DNA from: an uncultured Roseiflexaceae bacterium | GTDB lineage: Bacteria; Chloroflexota; Chloroflexia; Chloroflexales; Roseiflexaceae | Length of the DNA: 11,731 nt | NCBI GenBank assembly: GCA_903868295.1 | Contig: CAIPUQ010000368.1 | Span: 1-11,731, forward strand | Direction: 5' to 3' | Shown here: positions 1-7,288 of the stretch, piece by piece | Position numbering within the stretch: the stretch's first letter is position 1 | Layout of the letters: each line of letters starts with the position of its first letter | Made by a program: the position numbers and the translations under genes | The notes under the pieces: model-generated | Told to the model about the DNA's origin: nothing | The model's database searches: none | What the model saw: the letters and a program-made list of their open reading frames with translations, nothing else

Positions 1-885
1 CACAGGATAGCGTGCCTGGCTGACGAGGTCTGCAAGTGGATGATTGCGTGGTTCGATGCAGAAAATATGCACACAGTAATGCAACAATACTTGCAGAATT
101 TGGGCCAGCGAACGTACCCCATCACCGGTCAGCACGACGTTGCGGCGGGTCACAATAATCCCGCCGTCGATGGCAACGATGTGTTCATACGCAGCGGTGG
201 GGATGTCGTTGGTGCGGATCATAATCGTTCGTTGCATGTCTTGGATGTGCTGTGCGCTGAGCTCTGCGATGATTTTGCCACCGGACAGAACGGCAATTTG
301 ATCGAACAGTGACTCCATCGGCGTATTGCCTCGGGTGGCAATGATCATCGTCATATTGCGATCACGCAGGTTTTCGAGAATGTCAATCATGACTTGCTGT
401 TCGTGCGCGGCGAGGTCGACGGTTGGTTCGTCGAGCAAGACCAGTGACGGTTTGCTGGCGAGTGCCATGGCGAGTGCTGCACGACGGCGATTAAAAAACG
501 ACAATTTGCCGATTGCGGTATGTGCATGTTGTTCGAGCGCACACCAGCGGATTGCACGTTGGCAATCTTCTTCGATGGTTGCATCCATGCCCGCCAATAA
601 GGAACGTTGATTGGTCACGACCTCGAGGATGGTTTTGTGCGCAGGGAGCTGAATCCGTGGCGTGACCAAGCCTATGCTCCCTGGGCGTGCGCCATCTCCC
701 TTTTCGCCTATCCGAATGCCCGCAAGTGCATGCCCTGACAGCCCCGCGATTGCGTTGAGCAAGGCGCTTTTGCCGGTGCCTGGCGCGCCGATGATGCCGA
801 ACGAACTCCCCGCGGGGATGTGGAGTGTCACATCGGTTACTGCGGTACGTGGGATAGCCAGATTAGTCAACGAGACGTACTGCAT
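1..885 (-). CDS. Divergent ABC-type ATPase, partial (continues past left edge)
   Basis: This open frame begins at ATG 885 and runs without a stop to the window edge (295 residues visible), so its C-terminus is missing. It is an ABC transporter nucleotide-binding domain. Walker A is GAPGTGKS (residues 33-40) and Walker B is LVLLDEP (148-154), followed by a D-loop-like TVDL. Other motifs are degraded. The signature region reads KLSFFNRRR (127-135) instead of LSGGQ-R, the switch histidine after strand six is R185 (IIATRGN), and the Q-loop reads TPRIQ. Residues from about 225 form an extra C-terminal domain like those found in ABC-2-type exporter ATPases. The start lies 3 nt after the stop of the NuoH-like gene with no strong ribosome site, suggesting translational coupling and membership in the hydrogenase-like operon. 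No permease is visible in the window. The substrate is unknown. It may be an export ATPase or a regulatory, poorly hydrolysing homologue. Confidence 0.85.
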   Translation of the reverse strand, partial: MQYVSLTNLAIPRTAVTDVTLHIPAGSSFGIIGAPGTGKSALLNAIAGLSGHALAGIRIGEKGDGARPGSIGLVTPRIQLPAHKTILEVVTNQRSLLAGMDATIEEDCQRAIRWCALEQHAHTAIGKLSFFNRRRAALAMALASKPSLVLLDEPTVDLAAHEQQVMIDILENLRDRNMTMIIATRGNTPMESLFDQIAVLSGGKIIAELSAQHIQDMQRTIMIRTNDIPTAAYEHIVAIDGGIIVTRRNVVLTGDGVRSLAQILQVLLHYCVHIFCIEPRNHPLADLVSQARYPV

Positions 886-888
886 GAC

Positions 889-1701
889 TTAGCCCGTGAT
901 AAAGCGCAGATAGAGGAGTGCCAAAAGTGCCGGCGGCAGCGCGCGCCACCAGCACCACCGCAGTGCGGCCGAAAGGGTCGTAAATGGTTGATTGCGTACC
1001 AGGAAGCGCAGAACGACCATTGTCACAAAAAACGCTCCCGCGACAGCTGCGAGTCGGAGTGGATTTGGCTCAATTGCTTTGGGTGCCATGCTCGTCGCTA
1101 CCGCTGCAATCAGGACCGTAGAGCGGACGTCAGCGGCCAATTGCATCAGCGCAACAGTGGACAAATCGAGCCCCGTCGTCATCACGCCGGTCAACGCGGT
1201 ATCGCTACGGAACATACCAATCCCGATGGCTGCAGGCAATGCCATGAGAGCCGCTACCCATGCAAGGATGTAGGCAGGTACAAGGGCGATTTGCCAGCTT
1301 TGGTTTGCCCAATACAGTGCACCAAAGACACACCAGACCACTATGCGCCCTGCAAAGCCGATTTGTAATGCACGGGCAGCGCCACGCACTACAAGTGCCG
1401 AACCCGAGGTCTGTGCTACCAGTGACGGTACCAAAAAGGCTGCTTCGAGCGCTGCCCACATGAGTAGTGGGCCAGCAACCGCAGTATAGACTGGGTTGAA
1501 TGGCCACGGCATATAAATCGATGCCCCCACCGCCAACATCATGCTCAGCAACGCCGCAAATCCATCAATGCTGAGGAGCGATCGCCCCCAATTTGGTGGC
1601 AACACGGGGCGCCGTTGTGCCACAATGTATCCAAACGCAAGCGTGAGCGCGGCAATGATGAATAACCCCGGGTAGACAATATATGCAATGACAATATCCA
1701 C
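889..1701 (-). CDS. NuoH/HyfC-like membrane anchor subunit, divergent
   Basis: This 270-residue, strongly hydrophobic protein has about eight predicted membrane segments. Its place in the operon and its sequence fit the NuoH/HyfC/EchB family, which anchors the hydrogenase module to the membrane. Residues 155-181 (beginning LPAAIG, with SDTALTG and TGLDLS) align by eye with the NuoH block that normally reads LPEAE-ELVAG-EYSG, and LAAD (188-191) with the following AEY. The C-terminal part keeps the basic RFLVRNQP and WWRALPPALL pattern. Most of the conserved glutamates are replaced, leaving D167, D179 and D191. The start is GTG, chosen because AAGGAG lies 5 nt upstream and the protein then begins directly with a membrane helix. 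It follows the small-subunit gene by 27 nt. Assignment rests on weak similarity plus context, so another hydrophobic subunit remains possible. Confidence 0.7.
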   Translation of the reverse strand: MDIVIAYIVYPGLFIIAALTLAFGYIVAQRRPVLPPNWGRSLLSIDGFAALLSMMLAVGASIYMPWPFNPVYTAVAGPLLMWAALEAAFLVPSLVAQTSGSALVVRGAARALQIGFAGRIVVWCVFGALYWANQSWQIALVPAYILAWVAALMALPAAIGIGMFRSDTALTGVMTTGLDLSTVALMQLAADVRSTVLIAAVATSMAPKAIEPNPLRLAAVAGAFFVTMVVLRFLVRNQPFTTLSAALRWCWWRALPPALLALLYLRFITG

Positions 1702-1728
1702 AACGGCTCCTTCAAGTGGTGACGTGGG

Positions 1729-2121
1729 TTAGGCGCGTTCTCTGCGTTTGCGATCGCGATTGGTGAGTGCACTGCGGATAGCGCTGATAATCACCGCCTG
1801 CGATACGGGGCACCCATCCACCGTGTAGCTAATAGGCAACTCAGGGGCGGTGCCAACGCCTGCCCGGCCATATGGCGCCCCGCTAATGGCGCATTGACCC
1901 ACTGCGATGATAATCGGTGGGGTGGTCATGCTGCTATATGTTTGACTCAGCACACTGCGGGCGTACGGCGCCATAATCCCGGTAATGAGCCACACATCTG
2001 CATCGATCAGGGCGTTGGCGACCGTCATATCACGCTCTTTGTGGAGCGCCAGCACTAACTCGGCATCGCAGCCGCCACACGAACCAGTATTAGCGCGGAA
2101 CACACGTATTTGCTGCGGCAT
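1729..2121 (-). CDS. [NiFe]-hydrogenase small subunit, NuoB/HyfI/EchC type
   Basis: This 130-residue soluble protein belongs to the NuoB/hydrogenase small-subunit family, which carries the [4Fe-4S] cluster proximal to the active site and passes electrons to or from the large subunit. All four expected ligands are visible: C15 and C18 in GSCGGCDAEL, C77 in VGQCAISG and C104 in VDGCPVS. The GCP motif near the C-terminus is typical of complex-I and group-4 hydrogenase small subunits. It is short compared with the usual 140-260 residues and has no extra ferredoxin-like domain or twin-arginine signal, as expected for group-4 enzymes. A basic tail (NRDRKRRERA) ends the protein. ATG 2121 has AAGGAG 5 nt upstream. 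The gene sits 9 nt after the NuoN-like gene. Its partner is the large subunit encoded at the start of the operon. Confidence 0.88.
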   Translation of the reverse strand: MPQQIRVFRANTGSCGGCDAELVLALHKERDMTVANALIDADVWLITGIMAPYARSVLSQTYSSMTTPPIIIAVGQCAISGAPYGRAGVGTAPELPISYTVDGCPVSQAVIISAIRSALTNRDRKRRERA

Positions 2122-2130
2122 GAGGGCTCC

Positions 2131-3588
2131 TTATGACGCCACATGAACAAATGTCAGACCACGAATGACGGATTCGATGGTGGTCAAGAGGAGTTGTGGA
2201 TAGATCCCCACCACTGCACTGATGCCCAACAACACAAACATCACGATGGTCAATCCGACGGGCTCGAGCAGTTGCCGGCGATCGCTGGTTGCGATCTCGC
2301 TGGTTGCCATCAAGATGGGCATCTCTTCGGTCGGTAGTTCTTCTGCGGCACCAAGGAGGCGCTCGTACAACAACCGTGCAATCGCCGCCAGCATCAACAA
2401 GGTGCCGATGCCCAACAGTACCACATAGCCTGCACCCGTGCGTGCCGCAGCGTCGTAGACGAGTACTTTGCTTGTAAAGGAACTAAACGGCGGTGCGCCG
2501 AGCAACAACAGACACCCACCTATGAAGCCACTGCCTGCCAACGGCCAGCGCCAGAGCAAGTCACGGCGAATGGTCACAACGGGTCGACCGTCGGGTCGTT
2601 CGAGCAATGCAATCGACACATAAATGACCATAACGGCAATCATGTGGTTGAACAACTCGAGAATCGACCCTGCCAGTCCGCTACTCGAAGCACTAGCGAC
2701 CCCGACGAGCATGAATCCGCTGTTACCGACAATAAGGTATGTCGGTGTGCGTCGCAAATGCGGCGTCGCCAGCCCAAACAGCGCCGAGACGATCATCGTC
2801 ACGCCGCCCAGCGCCATCAAGACATGCATCCCGCGTTCGTTTTCGGTCACGATAATGGGGAAAAACTGGAACGTCGAAATCAAGAAGAGTAATCCGGTGC
2901 TGTTGAGCGCCGTGATAATAAACACCGTCACCATCGGCGCCGAGAATTCCGCGACTTCGATGAGCCAAGAATGGAACGGAAAAATCGCAAAGCGCATCCC
3001 AAAGCCGACAATCAGCAACGCAATAATCAAATTCGATGGTGAAGTTTGCCCGTTTGCCTCGGTTGGCCAATATATGGTCAACAACACAAACGCCATGTAC
3101 ATGGCGAACCCCGACAGCAGCACGAGCACCAAGTAATGCAATGCGGTGATGAGCGGAGAACGCTCGACCAGCACGGTGCTCCCAATCGGGAGGTCGACAA
3201 TTGCCAAAATGGCAACGAGTCCACTACTGACCATCAACAGCGCCGCAACAAACGGCTCTTGGAGCAACAGGACCGTGGTGCTGGTGAACCCCAACAACAA
3301 CAAACTGACCGGGATGAAATGTTCGCCGTGCGTAATAAAAAACGTCACCGTGTAGGCAAACAACGCAATCCCCAAGATGGTCAGCAAGACAAGTTGCCCA
3401 AGTGGATCAATGGTGAGGGTCAAGCCGAGCAGACGCACGGGTGCATCGACCGGCATCTGGAGGACCAAGATCGCCTCGGTCAACACACAGATAATGGCAC
3501 CGGTAATCGATGGACCTGGTTGTGAACGCAACAGGAACATGCCTGCAGCAACCGCAAAAGGAAAAAAGATGATGAGTAGGTAGAGCAT
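2131..3588 (-). CDS. NuoN/HyfF-like (Mrp antiporter family) membrane subunit
   Basis: This 485-residue protein has about 14 hydrophobic segments and belongs to the NuoL/M/N-Mrp antiporter-like family, which forms ion channels in complex I and group-4 hydrogenases. The discontinuous TM7/TM8 block is recognisable as GFGMRFAIFPFHSWL (195-209), and LRRTPTYLIVGNSGF (278-292) matches the usual KRLLAYSSISQ-G block. APPFSSFTSK (365-374) matches the TM12 PP-GF-SK motif. By eye, the TM7 lysine is R199, the TM5 glutamate is missing (MVSSGLV, 119-125), and the H-xxx-K pair of the broken helix is H315/V319. K374 is kept. Pumping may therefore be altered. The ATG overlaps the TGA of the upstream HyfE-like gene (TGATG), so translation is coupled. 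HyfF/NuoN is the best fit; NuoM-like is an alternative. Confidence 0.85.
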   Translation of the reverse strand: MLYLLIIFFPFAVAAGMFLLRSQPGPSITGAIICVLTEAILVLQMPVDAPVRLLGLTLTIDPLGQLVLLTILGIALFAYTVTFFITHGEHFIPVSLLLLGFTSTTVLLLQEPFVAALLMVSSGLVAILAIVDLPIGSTVLVERSPLITALHYLVLVLLSGFAMYMAFVLLTIYWPTEANGQTSPSNLIIALLIVGFGMRFAIFPFHSWLIEVAEFSAPMVTVFIITALNSTGLLFLISTFQFFPIIVTENERGMHVLMALGGVTMIVSALFGLATPHLRRTPTYLIVGNSGFMLVGVASASSSGLAGSILELFNHMIAVMVIYVSIALLERPDGRPVVTIRRDLLWRWPLAGSGFIGGCLLLLGAPPFSSFTSKVLVYDAAARTGAGYVVLLGIGTLLMLAAIARLLYERLLGAAEELPTEEMPILMATSEIATSDRRQLLEPVGLTIVMFVLLGISAVVGIYPQLLLTTIESVIRGLTFVHVAS

Positions 3589-4310
3589 CAGCGTTTATAC
3601 AACTCGTTCAGTTCGAGTGTCTTGAGGCGCCCGTACATCAATGCGCTCAGATACGACACCGAAAGCGAAAGCACAATCGTGGTCAGTCCCAGCATCGCCA
3701 GCGGAAACACTTGAATGGTGCTTGCGATAGCGGTGTACAACAAATCGATACTACTCACACACAGCAATAACCCGAGCCCAAGCTTGAGCACATCGTTTGC
3801 CGTCACAATGGTAAAAATGCCCGTGAGCGTCAACCAATACCAGGCGAAGTCGACGGATTCGCTCCCGATCGGGTAGAGACGCGGCAAAATGAAGCTCGCG
3901 ATTGCCGCCAAAATCAAGGCCCAGAGCGGCACCACAAAATCAGTGAAGCGCAGTGGAGCGATGATTTTTTGGCGTTGCGCACGGCGTGCAGCACGACGGA
4001 GCTCAGCCAGCGAAAACTCATCGAGCTCTTCGGTCCCCTCCTCACGCGAGAACGTCAAGGCAGTCACGCCGAGAATAAGCACCGCTGATAACCCGGCGAT
4101 GATTTTGACGAGGACGGTTGTGCTGACCATGTAGCCCAATAACGACACATCAGGGGTTATGAACTGTTGTTGCGCCAAAAACGCAGCCACAAAAACATAG
4201 TTAAGGAATAGGCCAATCAGTGTGCTGCGCCATTGTTGCGCCAAGAGGATGATGCCTGCCGAAGCAGCAATGCCCATCAACGGCCATTGTGTTGCAAAAA
4301 AATCAGCCAT
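3588..4310 (-). CDS. HyfE-like membrane subunit with NuoK-like C-terminal half
   Basis: This 240-residue protein has about seven predicted membrane segments (near 9-25, 30-46, 62-86, 124-142, 156-175, 177-196 and 202-226). Size, topology and position between NuoL-like and NuoN-like genes fit HyfE of hydrogenase-4-type complexes. The C-terminal three helices resemble NuoK: NDVLKLGLGLLLCVSS followed by LAMLGLTTIVLSLSVS, matching the NuoK pattern ending ALVLTAIVI. The NuoK membrane glutamates are not evident. A charged cytoplasmic segment (88-115) lies between helices three and four, acidic first (REEGTEELDE) and then basic (LRRAARRAQRQK). ATG 4310 has GAGGA a few bases upstream and lies 7 nt after the NuoL-like stop. 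Its stop overlaps the next start. Similarity is weak; the assignment relies mainly on operon context. Confidence 0.7.
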   Translation of the reverse strand: MADFFATQWPLMGIAASAGIILLAQQWRSTLIGLFLNYVFVAAFLAQQQFITPDVSLLGYMVSTTVLVKIIAGLSAVLILGVTALTFSREEGTEELDEFSLAELRRAARRAQRQKIIAPLRFTDFVVPLWALILAAIASFILPRLYPIGSESVDFAWYWLTLTGIFTIVTANDVLKLGLGLLLCVSSIDLLYTAIASTIQVFPLAMLGLTTIVLSLSVSYLSALMYGRLKTLELNELYKR

Positions 4311-4317
4311 GCATTCC

Positions 4318-6078
4318 TCAAATCAGCAAGAGCACTACGACAATCAAGCCGAGCACCAAACCTGCAACATAATAGCGCTCTTCACCCAAACGTAGTATCC
4401 ATTGCACTGCATTGCCGAAGCGTATCAGTGAATCCCAAATGGTTGCGAGGAGCCGATTGGGACTCACCATCCCACTCAGAAAAGACAGACTTTCGGCGGT
4501 TGCCACTGGTGGCACCGATGTCGAACCGACATCGTTGGGGTTTGCGATGTCACGCTGGCGCAAACGACTCGCGTAGACTGGTACGGCCACCAAAAGGACC
4601 GAAATCCCCGTGAGCATCAACTGAAGCGCAACACCAGGCATTGATGGTGGAGTCATCACGCTGTCGTAGACCATACGATCTTGGAGGGGGATAAGCCAGA
4701 ACTTCCACAACAGCTGTGGTACAAATCCGGTCACCAGTAGGACTGCTACAAAGAGCACCGGGCTCAACATCGCGATTGCACTCGGGATGGCCGAAATGAC
4801 CGGTAAATCAGGTTGCGTGCCTTTGGGGATACGCCGCCAGATGGTCGAAAGGGCCCCGGCCCAGGCAAGCCCAATAACCGAACCACTAATCAGTACCGCG
4901 ATGATTATCCAGGGCGCTTCGATCATAAGAACTTCGGCCATCCACCAGCGGGTGATGAATCCAACGGTGCCGGGTAGCCCGATTGACGCTGCAACTGCAA
5001 TAAACAGTAAGACACCCGCAAAGCCGATGCGTGCGCGTGGTCGCAGCTTGAGCAGGTCATCGGTGTAATTACGGGTTTCGATAACTGCAATGCCCAACGC
5101 AATGACACACAGACTGAACATCGCCGTCACAAGCAGCACAGGGACGCCGTATGCCAGAATCTGTAGGTCACTGACGGCAGCGAGCACTACCACCGCAAAC
5201 ACTGAGCTACTATGCCAGCCGTATATACTGCGTAGCCGTGTCGAACCAATTGCTCCCACAGCAGTGCCCAATGCACTCACGATAGCCGCCACAATCAGTA
5301 CGGTGCGCCAAAACTCGCTGATAAGCGGTCCTTGCGTGGCCATCATATCGATAAAAGTCAATGCCCCGAGCAGCGGGATGCCCAGCGGCACCAAAAAGAT
5401 AGCCAAAATCGCTGGCGCGCTACTCATCCCTGCAACGTAGCCGTGGAACGGGGCTAACCCCATACCGAGAAAGGCTGCGAGGCTCCAACAGACAATCAGT
5501 GCCCCCGGTAACGGCCCGACTGGGACGTATTGGCGCCACGTAATGGCTACCAAAAGCATGATGGCGCCTGCAATCCCACCGACAATACTAATCAGCGGTG
5601 TGTCGCTCCCGGGGAGTGCACCACTCAGTCGCATGATAATCCCACCGAACATGGCGGCGAGCCCCCATGCAAATACACGCAAGGTTGCGTCTTGGGCAGC
5701 GACACCCACGAGAATCATCGTTACGTGGAACAACAGCAATGCCAAGAGACGTCCGTAGTTTCGGAGTTGATATGGCAACGAGTGAATCAGCCCGATCATG
5801 CCAGCAGCACTACCGAGCAATAACATGACCCCAACAACCCATGTGAATGCGTCAAAACGGAGTGACAAAGATGTCACAAAGCCGTCTATGCGCATCCAAT
5901 CGAACGGAAGCAGTTCCAGTGGCATACCGTTGACGAACGCCGATATTACGAGCATGAGCGCGCTTATCAACAGACTCCCGATAGCCAGGAAGCCAATTTG
6001 ACGGGTTGGAACTACCCGGTCAATCGACCAGGCAGTTATTCCTGCCAGCAGCGGAAGGATGAGCGCCACAATTTCCAT
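4318..6078 (-). CDS. NuoL/HyfB-like (Mrp antiporter family) membrane subunit
   Basis: This 586-residue protein has 14 or more hydrophobic segments and belongs to the NuoL/HyfB/MrpA-D proton-channel family. SLSLRFDAFTWVV (70-82) matches the TM3 motif, FLGMGLAPFHGYVAG (203-217) the TM7-TM8 break, TRLRSIYGWHSSS (280-292) the KRLLAYSSISQ block, and LPGTVGFITRWWM (368-380) the TM12 motif. The residues thought to move protons are largely replaced: the TM5 glutamate by G139 (FAWGL), the TM7 lysine by G205 and the TM12 lysine by R377. The HAFFKALLF helix reads LVTAMFSLCVIAL. A polar linker (505-535) precedes the last helix, as in HyfB/NuoL proteins with a C-terminal extension. ATG 6078 has AAAGGAA 9 nt upstream, overlapping the stop of the large-subunit gene. 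It probably forms the outer membrane module of the complex. Confidence 0.85.
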   Translation of the reverse strand: MEIVALILPLLAGITAWSIDRVVPTRQIGFLAIGSLLISALMLVISAFVNGMPLELLPFDWMRIDGFVTSLSLRFDAFTWVVGVMLLLGSAAGMIGLIHSLPYQLRNYGRLLALLLFHVTMILVGVAAQDATLRVFAWGLAAMFGGIIMRLSGALPGSDTPLISIVGGIAGAIMLLVAITWRQYVPVGPLPGALIVCWSLAAFLGMGLAPFHGYVAGMSSAPAILAIFLVPLGIPLLGALTFIDMMATQGPLISEFWRTVLIVAAIVSALGTAVGAIGSTRLRSIYGWHSSSVFAVVVLAAVSDLQILAYGVPVLLVTAMFSLCVIALGIAVIETRNYTDDLLKLRPRARIGFAGVLLFIAVAASIGLPGTVGFITRWWMAEVLMIEAPWIIIAVLISGSVIGLAWAGALSTIWRRIPKGTQPDLPVISAIPSAIAMLSPVLFVAVLLVTGFVPQLLWKFWLIPLQDRMVYDSVMTPPSMPGVALQLMLTGISVLLVAVPVYASRLRQRDIANPNDVGSTSVPPVATAESLSFLSGMVSPNRLLATIWDSLIRFGNAVQWILRLGEERYYVAGLVLGLIVVVLLLI

Positions 6079-6092
6079 ACGAAGTGGTTCCT

Positions 6093-7166
6093 TTAGTGCT
6101 CTGCGCAGGCGCTACACGAGTCGGTCGAAGCAATAATCGTAATGATATCGTCGAGCAGGGCATTTGCCGATAACGCTTGGATGAGTGATCGGTCGAGTTG
6201 CCGTTCGATTTTGATGTCGCACTTCCTGAGTTCGTTGAGTGAAGCGGTTATAGCATAGGTAATCAACCCACGCGGGCCTTCAGCGGTACCTACAGCACTC
6301 CCGGCGATCGATTCGAACACCGGGTTGGCAACAGGCCCGGCTTTCATTTGCCGGTTAGCCTGATCGATGATTTTCGCACTTTCGTGTGCTTCGAGCAGCA
6401 TGACCATCAATCGTGCATAGACGTCACCACCGTCTTGGGTGACCATCGACGCTTCAAACATGCCATATGCATCGTAGGGATGCGAGAAGCGTGTGTCGTG
6501 TGCAATACCCGACGCCCGACCAACGATGCCGCCCACCATCAGTTGATTTGCCACTTGACCGCTGAGAACGCCCACATTCACCGTGCGCGCCAACAGTCGA
6601 TGATCATCAATAATGTGGTCAATAGAACGATACAGTGCTTTGATGAAGCTCGATACCCCTGCTTGCAGGGTCTGTTGGATGCGTGTACTCGGCTCTATCG
6701 TGACCCCACCGGGCACAATCACGACATGATCACTGCGCTTGCCCGTGACTTCGAGCAGCAACGTGTTTGCGGCAAATTGGAGCTGACGGAGGTCGGAACT
6801 ATGCTGCGTTACGCCGACAATATCGCATACTGTTGCTGCGCCAGCCAGGTGCATCGCTATTCGCTCGAGTTCACAGACAATGACACGGATAATCCGGGCG
6901 TGCGTCGGAACCTGGATGCGGTTCAGGGATTCTACTGCATGAGCATATGCCAGGGCATGTGCGTTGCTGCAGGTACCACAGACGCGGGCGACGATTTTGG
7001 GGATGTCTCCCATCGGTATACGACAAATAACATCACCGCAGTTGCGGGCATTCATGCCCGCATGGCAGTCAATGTTGGTGATGGACTCACCATCTATATC
7101 CATAATAAACCGTTGCGGTCCGCGCCATGCAGCATGAAACGGTCCAAGGGTAAGTGCGTAGGTCAA
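6093..7166 (-). CDS. Group-4-type [NiFe]-hydrogenase large (catalytic) subunit
   Basis: This 357-residue protein is a NuoD/hydrogenase large subunit. Motif L1 is RVCGTCSNAH (61-70), with C63 and C66, and motif L2 is DSCSACAEH (349-357), with C351 and C354. All four Ni and Fe ligands of a real [NiFe] site are present, unlike NuoD of complex I. ELERIAMHL (about 108-116) is a shared NuoD/hydrogenase motif. Length matches EchE/CooH-type subunits; there is no fused NuoC domain. The usual RGxE motif upstream of L1 appears as ARNCGD (40-45), and three extra cysteines lie nearby (C34, C43, C48). The protein stops exactly after the L2 histidine, so there is no C-terminal peptide for a maturation protease to remove. 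The start is TTG: an in-frame TGA lies directly upstream and AAGGGG is 7 nt away. It is the first gene of the operon. Confidence 0.88.
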   Translation of the reverse strand: MTYALTLGPFHAAWRGPQRFIMDIDGESITNIDCHAGMNARNCGDVICRIPMGDIPKIVARVCGTCSNAHALAYAHAVESLNRIQVPTHARIIRVIVCELERIAMHLAGAATVCDIVGVTQHSSDLRQLQFAANTLLLEVTGKRSDHVVIVPGGVTIEPSTRIQQTLQAGVSSFIKALYRSIDHIIDDHRLLARTVNVGVLSGQVANQLMVGGIVGRASGIAHDTRFSHPYDAYGMFEASMVTQDGGDVYARLMVMLLEAHESAKIIDQANRQMKAGPVANPVFESIAGSAVGTAEGPRGLITYAITASLNELRKCDIKIERQLDRSLIQALSANALLDDIITIIASTDSCSACAEH

Positions 7167-7193
7167 TCAGATTCCCCTTGCGTGACTGCAATG

Positions 7194-7222
7194 ATTATAC
7201 ATGTGAATGTGTGGATATTCAC
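7194..7222 (-). promoter_or_regulatory. Candidate promoter of the hydrogenase-like operon
   Basis: Read on the minus strand, a perfect TATAAT (7199-7194) is preceded after 17 nt by GTGAAT (7222-7217), a weak match to TTGACA. Transcription would start near 7187, leaving about 20 nt before the TTG start codon. The weak -35 overlaps one arm of a GTGAAT/ATTCAC inverted repeat (7203-7208 and 7217-7222), which suggests control by a DNA-binding protein. The site lies just downstream of the spoVS terminator. Confidence 0.6.
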
Positions 7223-7235
7223 TCTATCGATGCAG

Positions 7236-7261
7236 AAAACGGGCAATCGTCCGATTGCCCG
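7236..7261 (-). terminator. Rho-independent terminator after spoVS
   Basis: A perfect 10-base inverted repeat (7240-7249 and 7252-7261, CGGGCAATCG/CGATTGCCCG) would fold into an 8-9 bp GC-rich hairpin with a small loop. On the minus strand it is followed by TTTTC. It lies 27 nt after the spoVS stop and before the hydrogenase promoter, so it separates the two transcription units. Confidence 0.8.
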
Positions 7262-7288
7262 CTACCAATCGCGACAGATTGACACGTT

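Noticed and set aside
889..7166. Interpretation as ordinary respiratory complex I (nuo operon)
   Set aside because: The large subunit has both CxxC pairs that NuoD lacks, gene order does not follow nuoA-N, and nuoC, E, F, G and I are absent.
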